Shown here in pieces: positions 20,769 to 30,977 of a DNA stretch of 64,000 nucleotides; within the stretch, counting starts at the first letter, position 1, and the number at the start of each line of letters is the position of its first letter. The position numbers and the translations under genes were made by a program. The DNA lies in the NCBI RefSeq assembly GCF_000001735.4, contig NC_003076.8, positions 4,774,001 through 4,838,000 of the forward strand, written 5' to 3'. Source of the DNA: Arabidopsis thaliana (lineage: Eukaryota; Streptophyta; Magnoliopsida; Brassicales; Brassicaceae). The notes under the pieces are model-generated. The model was not told the origin of the DNA. It worked only from the letters and a program-made list of their open reading frames with translations, and did not search any database.

Positions 20769-22090
20769 ATGGGTAAGGTTGTTCTTGTCTCTCCGTCCTC
20801 TTCTTCCTCCGAGAGCGAAGCGTCATTAGTTCGCCGAAACTCTCGGTTAACCGGGAATCCAAGTGACGAAGCTCAGTCTAGTCGATCTAACCGGATCGAG
20901 ATCCCGACGTTGCTTGATGAGCCCGATCGGGAAGGTTCCGGTGGACATCTCGCTGCTCCTGAAGATCCGGCGGATTTCTTGGCTCAGTTCGACCCGCTCA
21001 TCGACCTGGAGGATGCTTATAACACGCAGCCACAGTATACAGAGGCCGAAGTTAATGCGAATTACTTCATGAGGATCATGTCGAATTTGACGTCGACTCA
21101 GTGGTTAGCTGGAACACCGAGATCGCCGCGAAAAAGACCCTTTCAACAACTGAGTCAGTCGCGGAAGTATTTGCCTTGTGTGGCTCCGGAGATCGCCCGC
21201 TCACTTACATGATTCCCGGAGAAAATGAGCGTCCGTGGAATCCCCCTCGAGGGTACGTCTGCATGTATGAAGCCTACTTCAGACAATGTCACCTCTGGTT
21301 TCCCATTCCGTCTCTGATCATCTCCTTTCTGAATCGTCGTCGTATGGCGTTCTCCCAGCTTACTCCGGCGGCGATCTGTAGTTTTGTTGCCGCTCTGACC
21401 TTCGGTGCTGAAGAAGGTTACCTGGTAAACGTCCGTTGTTTCGAAGAAATGACGACGTTGAAAGCTATAAGGTCGCCCGGCTATTGGCTGGTGAACAACC
21501 GCCCAAAGCATAACTTTCTTCCCGGGGAGGAAAAGGATGTGGACGGAGTTTCCTGGTAGATTTCTTTTAAATAGATAGGGTAAAGATATGTCGATCCCAA
21601 CTAGATTCTCATAGCTTTTTCTTTTGTTGCAGATCGATACAGGCCTAGTCCGGATTTTCATTGCTGATGGGGACTTCATTCCCAGGACGCCTTCTCTATT
21701 CTACCTTGGGCCGGCTGCTACTGATGCTGATACCACGGAGTGTCAGAACTTCGTCAACCAAGGATTGCTTTGGTTTGTGTTTTCGATATCGGGATGTTTT
21801 TTAAGTATTTCGTTGCTTGGATTTCTCAGGTCGGATTTCTGCATCAGGATCAATGCCGCGAGCTGCAGTACTTTCGAACCAAGAAACGAAGAGTGGACTT
21901 TTGTCTCGAGGAGCTCGAAACTCTGATTGCTAAGCTGAAGAAGAAAAGAAGAAGGGTCGTCACTCGTCTGGATGAGGTCGAACAAACGATTAGGGCATTG
22001 GACATTCGTTCGGAGGATTGGGAGAAAGCTGGTCTGCAACTAGTGTGGCCCATGCAAGATCGCCTTCTTCTGGATAATCGCAGTTTCTGA
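20769..22090 (+). pseudogene. Decayed retroelement ORF with putative gypsy-type transposon domain
   Basis: Begins MGKVVLVSPSSSSSESEASL at 20769, shifts frame near 21100, and continues WNTEIAAKKTLSTTESVAEV to 21559, with more remnants to 22090 (IFIADGDFIPRTPSLFYLG, then a coiled coil TLIAKLKKKRRRVVTRLDEV). The middle part (ERPWNPPRGYVCMYEAYF, LWFPIPSLIISFLNRRRMAF, SQLTPAAICSFVAAL) fits the putative gypsy-type transposon family (Pfam Transposase_28), an extra ORF found in plant Ty3 elements. The frameshift and missing intact 3' half make it a pseudogene. Confidence 0.65.
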
Positions 22091-22580
22091 CAGGGCGATC
22101 TAACGTTCGAATAAACGCCCTTGTGATAGCTGGCGACCTTGTTTAACTCTAATTTATTCTGGAATAAATGTCTTTGTAATAGCTCCCGATCTCGTTTGGT
22201 CGTTGATTAATACAATGCGATTTTATTAAATTGGCTTATTTCCTCCGCGACCACTGAGGTCGGCTTTTGAGTTCTTTTCGAACGCAATTTTTTCTAATTG
22301 GATTAGATGTTAGGTGCGAGACTGAGCCCGGCTTTTGAGAGAATATTCAGCGTGTGCTGGACGCGAGACGTCTCTCGGCTTATGTCCAGCAGGCTTATGT
22401 ATGATTTAAAGAGGGAGTTCTGGGCTCTGTTTCCAAAATAAGTGAGGCGGGCTCAGCATATTATTTGGGGGGCGAGATGCTGGGCTCGGCTTACTCCCCG
22501 TAGAGCATCTGTTCGGCAGATCGCGAAACGGTTCGGCTTATGTTTCTGTCCGAACCAGAGCTTATGTTTCTGGACGCAAA

Positions 22581-22730
22581 GGCGAGCTCGAGTGTGGGAA
22601 GAAAAGGCGAACTCGAGTGTGGGAAGCAAAGGCGAACTCGAGTGTGGGAAGCATAGGCGAGCTCGAGTGTGGGAAGCAAAGGCGATCTCGAGTGTGGGAA
22701 GCAAAGGCGATCTCGAGTGTGGGAAGCAAG
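22581..22730 (+). repeat. 25-bp tandem repeat x6
   Basis: Six units of GGCGA(G/A/T)CTCGAGTGTGGGAAGCAAA with 1-2 substitutions each, immediately before a putative short LTR. The CTCGAGTG motif reappears once at about 22840. Confidence 0.95.
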
Positions 22731-22770
22731 GAACAAGTATGAAAGTGGCTAAGAGTAAGAAGTGAAGAAG

Positions 22771-22993
22771 TGTTGTGAAACCTCTAATTGTTCTAGAGGG
22801 TTTCACTTTCCTTTTATTGTTGCGTTGTCGTTTTGATTAAACTCGAGTGTATTTAATGGAGCCCAACCTTTAGGGTTTTCCTTATCTTATGAAAAATCAC
22901 ATTAATCATCTTAACCTAAGTTTCTTCTGCCTCTCATCTCTTCTCTTCTCACCTAACTCTATTTCTGTTCGTTGTTAGGCTTCGTGCTTAACA
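22771..22993 (+). mobile_element. Putative short LTR of element E
   Basis: A 223-bp segment starting TGTTGTGAAACC and ending GTGCTTAACA, with inverted TGTT/AACA ends, followed after one base by TTGGTGCTTTCATTGAGAG, a plausible primer-binding site, and then a gag-type ORF. No second LTR is present. Confidence 0.5.
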
Positions 22994-23025
22994 TTTGGTG
23001 CTTTCATTGAGAGGAAAAAGAAACG

Positions 23026-23783
23026 ATGGCTCCTCAAACCAGCGGCGCCGTCGCAGACCAAACCTCAACCTCAGAACTCGAGTCACAAACCCCAGATCTG
23101 TACCTCCAAACGACCGCTCTTGAGATTCGAATGGAGAAGATAGACAAGGACATGGAATGGTTTAAGGCAGCTATGGGAAACCTCTTGCGTGGCCAGGTTT
23201 TCGGTGAAGACCGTGAACGGACTCCGGCTTGCTTTGCAAGTCCGATTTCAGTTTCAGGTGGCATACAACAAACTCCTGGTACACCTGATACTGTTGCAGA
23301 CAAGAACCCTCGTCCAGGGTCTCTTCCGTTGGCCAATCCGGAGCCTAACCAAAGACCTGCTGAAGGGTTACTACCCACGCCACCAGCGCAGCAACGCTTG
23401 GAGTTCGTGGGTCTGACTACTGAGACACAGTTCAAACCCATAGATCTCCCGGAATATGAAGGTACGAATCCTGATGAAACATAGAGTCCCAGAAACACAG
23501 AAACTTGAGCAAGCTATCACTGCTTTGACTGGTACTGCCATTAACTGGTGGCAAATAGCTCAGTATCCTGAAAAGATCTCAACTTGGAAGGATTTTCGTG
23601 ACAAGTTCAAGGTCCGTTTCAAACCAGCCCGAGGAGCGGCCACCATTGATCAACTGTTCACAATTTTCCAGAGAGGAAGTGTTGAAGAGTACCGTAATCG
23701 ATTTGAAGAGATAGCAGTGGAGCTTCCTCATGTGACAGACGATGTGCTTGAGTCAGCTTTTCTGAATGGGTTGAATGGGACCC
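23026..23783 (+). pseudogene. Ty3-type gag remnant of element E, frameshifted and truncated
   Basis: MAPQTSGAVADQTSTSELES at 23026 runs to DLPEYEGTNPDET at 23484; a second frame continues LEQAITALTGTAINWWQIAQ to VTDDVLESAFLNGLNGTL. The second part carries the retrotransposon gag signature (W-DF--KF-VRFKPARGA, GSVEEYRNRFEE). A stretch that normally joins these halves seems deleted. The ORF ends in the poly-T at 23784. Confidence 0.75.
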
Positions 23784-23807
23784 TTTTTTTTTTTTTTTTT
23801 TTTTTTT
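23784..23807 (+). repeat. Poly-T tract (24 T) at a junction
   Basis: A run of T marks the exact border between truncated gag E and minus-strand remnants of element A. Confidence 0.95.
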
Positions 23808-25157
23808 GGTAAGAATAATGACGAATTGAATTACGATGAAAACGAAAATTTTACTTATCTCAGCGCAAGAGTTTGTGGTACGATCGAGTTTTAAGGGTCG
23901 AGTTCGTTGATACAATTATCGAAAAGACGATGCTCGATGTCTGCCCTAGTTCTTGTCAGTTCGTTCGTCCGACGTGACGTTGTGCTAAGCGGCATCGTTT
24001 TTTTCGTTTGTGGGATGGCGTTGGGACGAGATCTCCGATGTTTTGAGTGACGACGTGAATTTCGCTGTTGTGGAGAGTTTGGCTTTTCTTCAGTTCGCCT
24101 AGCTCCAGCAGGTGCTGTTACTTTTAGTTTGCATGATGGCGCGAATGGCGTTTGGTTGGTTGCGTCGTTGTGTACGTCCAGAGCCGTCTGGTTCTTTCGT
24201 CTAGCTTCTCGTAGCATGCCGACATGATGTGTCTTGTTAGTCGTTTTGGTGTGATCATTGCTTTGCGGTATTCGCGAAACATTGGCGTCAGTGTCGGATC
24301 GTCGATATCCCTTATGGCGCGTCCGACCTCATGGACCCTGGAGATGGCTCAATTGATTTGGGAGTGAAGGTCTTGCACTTGGTATCTCGTTTATAGCGGT
24401 CTGAGGAATTGCCGAGCTGAGTTGGTTTACGACAACCTGAATTTCTTCGCGTAGGTCGGGTATGCGAATAACGACTCATGTGCATGCGGCTGATTTTATC
24501 TTGTATGTGCTCTTGGGCGGCGGTTAATAATCGCGTTGCGCTGCTTTAAATGATCGATGATGGTGTTGAGTAGTTCTTCGCCGCGTTGGTTGCTTTTAGC
24601 CGTATCGTCCAGGCGATGAAATCGGCTAGGTGAAGTTTCTCCTTGGTCTTTTTGCAACGCTAGGTATTCAGGCGTGGGCGATAACGAGGTCGGTACAATA
24701 GATGACGCCGAGTATTATTTTTCCTTTATTTGAATCGTCTTCCCGTGCGCTGACGTTATCGTCCGAGCTGCCGAGCTGGTAGTGTCATCGTCGAGGTTTT
24801 CTAAGTGACGTTCGCCTGATGACTTCTCCTCTTGGTCTTGGTTAGGCGCGAGTGATAACGAGGTCGGTATGTTTAATGAGGTTATGGGATGTTCCTCTTT
24901 GATCGGCGGCACTTCCTCGTTGGTCAGTGTTATTGTCCTGACTGCCGGGCTGGAAGTGTCATCGCCTAGGATGATGGGGTCGATAGTTCCTTGAAGTCCT
25001 TTTCTTGTCGGAGAACATGCTGCGATATCGAATGAAGAGGTCGAGTGACTGGCTCTCCCGGGGATCGACGTTGTCGTTTTACTTCCAGAGCCTGACGAGT
25101 CGGTATCGAATGCTCCATGTAGTCTGTTTGTTGTCACTTTGCTTCGTCGCGGGGTCG
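23808..25157 (-). pseudogene. Decayed gag-like region of retrotransposon A
   Basis: The minus strand has an open segment 24715-25157 (PRRSKVTTNRLHGAFDTDSS, Ser/Thr-rich) and a second at 23891-24217 (RRKNQTALDVHNDATNQT, Arg/Pro/Thr-rich), with broken frames between that still read like gag (YLALQKDQGETSPSRFHRLD). Its composition is like the N-terminal gag region of plant Ty3 elements. Position and orientation, downstream of the minus-strand LTR A and its primer site, support the assignment. No domain is confidently recognised. Confidence 0.45.
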
Positions 25158-25910
25158 TGTTAACGTAAACCAGAAATGAATAAACAGAGTTTGAAATCAA
25201 TAGAACAGAGAGATGAAAACAAAGTACTCCGATTAACACACTTGATACAACGTTCGTTAAGAGACGCGATATCAACTTCTCACCTACAAGAGACTCGACG
25301 AGAGCTCCGGTAAAACGATGAGGGAAATCTAGAAGTCTCTAGAGAGAGATGACAACCAGATTATTCGATAATGAAAGCATGAGCATAACATGTTGCTCTT
25401 ATACAAAAAGGTAAAGAAAGTAAACGTTAACCACGTTAATAACGATCGCCGTTAACGTCCATTTGCATTGCCAGCTCGCCAGCTCAAAACACGTGCTTTG
25501 CTTAACATCCCTGAGTTCACATTGCCATCTCGCCAGCTCACAACACACACGTGCTTTGCTTAACATCCCTGGCCAAACAACTTAGCAACAATTGCTCCAT
25601 CCTCTTCCGTTGCTCCTGTGCCAAGGCTCATAACTATATACACACAACATAATTGGCAAATGTAAGCATTTGACAGCTTCAGAGAGAAACAGAAATCACA
25701 AACAACATAATTGGCAAATGTAAGCATTTGACAACACGTGCTTTGCTTAACATCCCTGACTTCACATTTCCAGCTCGCCAGCTCACAACACGTGCTTTGC
25801 TTAACATCCCTGACTTCACATTGCCAGCTCGCCAGCTCACAACACACGTGCTTTGCTTAACATCCCTGACTTCACATGTGTGAGCTTGACCTTCTAGAAC
25901 GCTATATCAG
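25158..25910 (-). mobile_element. Inverted B-family LTR with expanded repeats
   Basis: From 25158 (TGTTAACGTAAACC) it is the reverse complement of LTR B (14508-14967) with very few differences. To the right the 54-bp repeats are expanded, with CACGTG at 25490, 25548, 25735, 25789 and 25845, and interrupted by the P5CR fragment. The right edge near 25910 is recognised by GATATAGCGTTC, the counterpart of CTATAGCGTTC at 17371. No primer-binding site follows the LTR end, so only the LTR is present. Confidence 0.75.
25572..25733 (+). pseudogene. Captured fragment of P5CR (part of exon 5 and intron 4)
   Basis: 25572-25704 matches 12728-12860 base for base except one substitution seen (AACTTAG for AACATAG). 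It covers part of exon 5, the intron 4 acceptor and most of intron 4. Then 25705-25733 repeats 25647-25675 (ACATAATTGGCAAATGTAAG). Intron sequence shows the copy came from genomic DNA, not cDNA. It has no coding role. Confidence 0.93.
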
Positions 25911-25944
25911 GTCGTAGTTTTGAGAGATATCTTCGAGCTATCCC

Positions 25945-25962
25945 CCTACCTGGCGCGCCAAC
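25945..25962 (-). other. Primer-binding site of retrotransposon A
   Basis: On the minus strand LTR A ends CATCAACA, then GT, then TGGCGCGCCAGGTAGG. The complement ends in CCA as a tRNA 3' end would; the tRNA is not identified. Confidence 0.65.
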
Positions 25963-26858
25963 TGTTGATGCACGAATCACACAAGTACGAAAATGGGATC
26001 TCTAGGGAAGGAAGAAAAATCTTTCTATTAATACGAGCCCGCGACTTAGGCGAATTGGACGGATTACAAAGGATGATTTCTTCAACGAGCACAGATGGAG
26101 TAAGAACGAGCTGATTGTAGATAAAAGGCGAACTTGAGGCCGGAAGACGATCTTGATGTCCGAGGAAGAATAGAGTTTATTCGTTTTATAGCTGAACCTT
26201 GTAAAAGGCTGCCTACGTACCCTTAGAAAGGGATCAAGCCACACGTAGTTCATATCGCGATAAACGAACTAGGCCATTACTGGAGGAAGGTCGTATGTCG
26301 AGTTAGGCAGTTTTAGGGATGATCCGGCGGATAAGTGACGAGTTGAATGGCTTCTCGAGACGTGCGAGTAGGTTAGTTACTTTGGGCGGGCAAGTCGGCG
26401 AGACACTTCGGACGGACGAGTAAACGAGCTACTCAAGATAGATGGGCAAACGAGGTACTTCGGACGGGTGAGCTGACGAGCTGCTTGAGACGGGCGAGAT
26501 GATAAGCTACTTGAGACGGGCCGGCTGGCGAGATACTTCGGACGGGTGAGCTGACGAGCTGCTTGAGACGGGTGAGCTGATGAGCTACTTGAGACGGACC
26601 GGCTGACGAGATGCTTCAGACGGGTGAGCTGACGAGCTGCTTTAGACGGGCCGGCTGGCGAGATACTTCAGACGGGTGAGCTGACGAGCTGCTCTTTGTC
26701 TCTAAGTGTCCTCGCGGCCTCCCCCTTTGACAAGACATGCTATTCCGTATTTATAGCCTTCTGCGCGTGTAGGGCATTCATCGAGGGATTTGACGAAACT
26801 ACCCTTCGCCTTAATACTCCTTGGTTTGGAACTTATTTTGGGCTTTTGACCCCTAACA
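25963..26858 (-). mobile_element. 5' LTR of retrotransposon A
   Basis: 896 bp with TGTTAGGGGTC...CATCAACA ends (minus strand). Contains about ten 26-bp units (GACGGGTGAGCTGACGAGCT and relatives) at about 26395-26694, the TATA box CTATAAATACGG near 26746-26760, and a 38-bp deletion relative to the other LTR at 26850. Confidence 0.85.
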
Positions 26859-28098
26859 GGAGGAGCTGTACTGGGAAAGGAAAACACTGAAGAAACGAGG
26901 TAACACACCACTTGAAGCCATGGAGGACGTAGGAACTGTGAGAGAAAGAAATAGAGAAGAGGAATTAGGAAAAAAACATGAAAGCGACAGAGTTTAAGAG
27001 ACGTTGAGAACAAAGAAGAGAGATTCTTACCAAGAAGGGAGCTGTTCTGGTCCCAAAGGGTTCTCTTAGGAAGACCAAAGTCAAGAGTTTGAATTCTTAA
27101 CAGGAATAAAGTGAGAGAGTGCAATGTAAGCAGAACACAATCAATGTGTGTTTCTTACATACGAACCTGTCTTCTCTGTCCTTTCTATTCGTATACCAAA
27201 TGAGAAAGAAGCATTGCTTTTTGTCTTTTATTTTTCTTAGAAAGCCCAAGAGTTTTGGACTATTGGTAGCTTTGGAGTTAAAGTCACATGTAAAAACAGA
27301 GTCTCAAGCTCATTTTATTAAGTAACTCTAAATTTTCAATCTTACTAGTTAATATTCTCTTGCTTGCAAATATCAATTTGAATTGATGACCGATTAGTAA
27401 GTAGCTTCTTGATTGTTCAACATAACCATGTGAATGTCACTATTAGGGGAAGCAGTTAAACTAGAGTGAGTGAGCCAAAGACTTGAGAGAGATGGTGTTG
27501 TTTTGTTTCATCCTTAGTTTATTCACCATTTAATTTCCAAAACAACCCCACAATTTGTACTATAGTACACTCAATGATAGCAAAGAATGAGAAGATGAGT
27601 CAATGACACCAAAATATGCTTTCTTTAGACATTGTGTGGCAAAAACATTGAAAGCTATATCCAGTTCTGTACTCAATCTCTCTGCACTGTTTTGTCCTAT
27701 CACTTTCTTTTATATCGAATTGAGAAAATATCTGTTTAATCCAGATTAAATAAAACCGATGCTATGCAATTAGTAAGTTAACTAATCATTGAGTTTGTTT
27801 TTAATTATGATCAGTGAGGTCGTTAGTTCAGGTTCATTTAACAGTTTTTTGTTTTAACGATTCTGTTTATCTAAATACTTATGGGCAAAAGAATGTGATT
27901 AAGACTCTCTGTCGTCATAGAAATTAACTAGTCTCAAATTACATCTCTGTTCTATCTATACTCATTGTTAACCGGGACATACTGGAACTAAAACAGATAC
28001 CAAGATTAGGCTCTTAAGGTACAAAATACTGTTTGATTGTGAGACAGAGGAGTTCAGAGAGGTTCTAATGATTATAAAAACCTTGAGGTTGCGTACTC
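26859..28098. other. Spacer right of the nest, possible truncated gene fragment
   Basis: 26859-27124 has, on the minus strand, a 30-odd-residue open stretch (MHSLTLFLLRIQTLDFGLP...) ending at a good donor (CTTCTTG/GTAAGAAT, about 27029) and a later acceptor-like TTTCCCAG near 26870, then LTR A. It could be the 5' part of a gene or leader cut off by the insertion. The remainder to 28098 is AT-rich with nothing recognised. Confidence 0.3.
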
Positions 28099-30977
28099 TT
28101 ATGGGAATGCGTGGTTTACAACATAGACGACCACTGAGGATTGAAGATCTCGATCTACCTTGAAATGCGCGTGGAAAAACCTCCTTACCTGTTTCATTGC
28201 CAACAAAACAAAAAATTTCGCCCATGAATGCATAAAACAAATGAAGTCAGAGATGAATGAAAAAAAAAAGAAAGAAGGGAGTGTGTTCTTGTTTCTAACT
28301 TGCCTCTTTAAAGGAATGTTGGATCATGAAATCTCTGAGTTTTGTTTCTTCTGATGCAAACAATACAATATGACTAGGCGGCTCTGACCAGTTTCTAGCT
28401 AACTCTGATGCAAAACCTAAAGGGTTTACTAAGAACTGATCCGACTCATCAAGTTCTCCCTTCTCTGCACTGTTTCAGAAGAAGAAGAAGAATCATTAAG
28501 AATCACATAGAAGCAAGAGCTGTGACTCGGGGTGTGATCCTTTACCTTGGAGTGCAGTCGAGAAATTGCATTGGAATGTTACGATGGAGAGTGGAATAAT
28601 AGGGAGTAGAATGGCACGGCATGAGAAAGAGAATGCTCTTTACTCTGCCTTTGTATGCTTCATCCGATAAGTAATTCATCGCATCCTCAGTTCCTCTCTG
28701 TTGGAAACAACAAAATTCCTTTTTAGCACAAATAGAGATAGAGAGTAAACTCGGAAACTAGATAGAGCCCTCAAGGTACTGGTGTTTTTACCTGGTGGAA
28801 TAAACTCATGTATAGTGCCATTGGAATATTGGTAGCAAGCAAAAAATAGACTGAAAGTCTTAGTTTGGGAGACCACTTGGTATGGTTCTGTCGAGGGACT
28901 TGCTTCTTTTTAGTGACTGATGATGATGATGATGAACCAGATACTTCCATTTGAGCAAATGCATACCCAGAGAATATCAAAGCTATGGGTAGCACAGGCA
29001 GGACAAACCTATCATTCATAATCTAAGTAGACGACATGGAAAACATAATAAATGATGAAAGGGTGTTCTTTGCAAAGTTTTTCGATATTGAAAGTGTAAG
29101 AAAACGGGGTATGTTCTCCAATCATATTACCTGAATTCCTTATGGCCGAGTATGCTGTATATTGCTAAGACCCATAGAATAAGAGCTGAAAGCTTCTGAT
29201 TCTTAGACTTGATAATTCCAGCAATGGAGAATGGTGTGAAAGTGAAAAGCATGACAAGAAATCCCTGGGTGAAGTACCAGTGCCATGGGTGAGTTCCGTA
29301 ATAGTCTCCACCAGACGAAAGGAAATTAAACTTCAGAAAATTGAGAGGCACAATGACCCACGAGCCGTACATCAGACGGTCCAACAAACAGGTGAAACCG
29401 AGGACCAAAGATCTAACACCAGAAGCAAGTTAGCGCAATGAAATCTTCAAAATCAAACATTAAAACGAACATTCAAGAGTATAGCTTAGCTGCAGAGTTA
29501 AACTTACCCAATCGGGATCACCTCTAGAATGATGAATTTGACCTTATTAGGTGTCAAAAATAGCTCGAGCATCCCAACGTATAACCATATGACTGCACTA
29601 GTTGGCCTTATGGCACATGCTAGGGCCGCTATGACCAAACCCCACTTCCGATTCACGGGATAGTCTATTGAAGAATCTCTAATACAAGGCCAGTAGTACA
29701 GCCCCATGATGGTAAGAACAGTCTCCAAACAGTTTGAAAAGGTACGGTTCAAACAGAAGAAGATGAACCAGTTTGCCATTTGACAAAAGAGCTACTAAAA
29801 AAGTTAAGGAAGCAATCCAGAATAAAATGCAAATACAAACCAAGAAAGATTAAGAGGAAACCACTAACAGACTTATCTAAGTATTTCATTGAAGCTCAGG
29901 ATATCTAATCTAACACCCTTCCCGTTACATCGACCTATCATTGCGTAGGGAACCATCAAATGTAGTGTAATGATGGGTTGGCTCCATTATTGTAGATAAT
30001 GTTTGTTTTTTATTAACCAAGGTTTAATCTTGGTTAAATTCATAGCCATATCATTCAAAAATGTAAAGCAATTAACTTAGTATGCTGCATAGAAAGGATA
30101 CAGACCAAGTTGCAACATTTCCTCCATATAAAGCATCAGAGAGTTTATACAAATAGAGATCACCAATAGCTGAAAATATGGATTGCATAAGACGTGGGGC
30201 TTTGATCTGCAAAGAAATGAAAAAGGTTGTAACACATAAACCACTCTATCAACCTTTCTTTGAATACGGTGAAAGCTAGATAAAACTATGTTCAATTGAA
30301 TCAGATTTTGGATAAAACTTAGTTCAAAATCAAGATAACTAGGTTCTGCTTCTAATAAGACCAAAAAAAATCGAGAAACAAACCATTATGTAGGGAGTAT
30401 CAAGGCCAGTAACTTGTAGAAGTTTATACAAGAATGCGAACAACATTGGATGCAAATAGCTTCGTATTCCTCTTTTCCACTCCCATGTCATATAACCATA
30501 CCTGTCATTAACATCAATCAACCAACAAAAACTTACTATGGATTCATTGCTCAAATCACTGATTCTTCTGAATTATCACTTCAACTATGTGATTTATGCT
30601 TCCGAGACGAATCTAGCACTAACACAGATCAACGAATGCAGTAAGAGAAACAAACACCAAAGTCTCAGTTCAATCAGTTCCCACGAATCCAACTTCAACT
30701 AAAGGAAAAGTCAAGTTTCAGAACCAGAGAATAGAACCATTTACCCAAATATGGTGCGGTGAGCTACTTCAAGTGATTGCCAATGTTCGTCAGGATTGAA
30801 ATAAGTCTGAATCAACAATGCATTTACCACACGAAACGCCAAGCAGAACAAGAATATCCTCCTCGGAGATCCTATTCGACCACCAAACGAATCAGGTTCA
30901 TCTCCGACATTAACTGACGCGCCATCGGCGCCACCGTCGCCATCGCCGCCGGCGTTCTTCCGCTTCCTTATATCCAT
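28099..30977 (-). CDS. APTG1: GPI mannosyltransferase 3 (PIG-B), APTG1
   Basis: ER membrane enzyme adding the third mannose to the GPI-anchor core; the Arabidopsis gene is known as ABNORMAL POLLEN TUBE GUIDANCE 1. Nine exons, right to left: 30745-30977, 30384-30501, 30102-30206, 29508-29791, 29131-29412, 28792-29008, 28546-28697, 28304-28469, 28099-28188; 548 residues. GT22-family signature near the N-terminus: [20 protein letters not shown] with the conserved HPDE-like NPDEHWQ, then [18 protein letters not shown]. Multiple membrane helices follow, with [13 protein letters not shown] in the middle. Exon 8 ends GAG/GCAAGT, a GC-AG intron; all others are GT-AG. An upstream in-frame ATG at 31013 would add 12 residues; the one at 30977 (MDIRKRKN) is preferred. 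Confidence 0.93.

Larger units (their letters stand above)
13631..26858 (-). mobile_element. Retrotransposon A: outer, Ty3/gypsy-like element forming a 13.2-kb nest
   Basis: Bounded by a 5' LTR at 25963-26858 and a 3' LTR fragment at 13631-14011, both minus strand, with a primer-binding site next to the first and a polypurine tract next to the second. Internal sequence belonging to it appears at 14012-14505 (3' end) and 23808-25157 (decayed gag-like region); no pol (protease, RT, integrase) can be recognised. The middle is occupied by other elements and a PPR gene, so the element is non-functional. Assignment to a Ty3/gypsy lineage is inferred from the TGGCGCGCCAGG primer site and the polypurine tract. 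Confidence 0.7.

Noticed and set aside
22581-22730. CRISPR-like repeat array
   Set aside because: Units are contiguous with no spacers, and the context is a plant retrotransposon.
25560-25847. 95-residue minus ORF with a P5CR-like segment ([20 protein letters not shown])
   Set aside because: It reads through intron 4 sequence and LTR repeats; it is a product of the captured fragment, not a P5CR paralogue.
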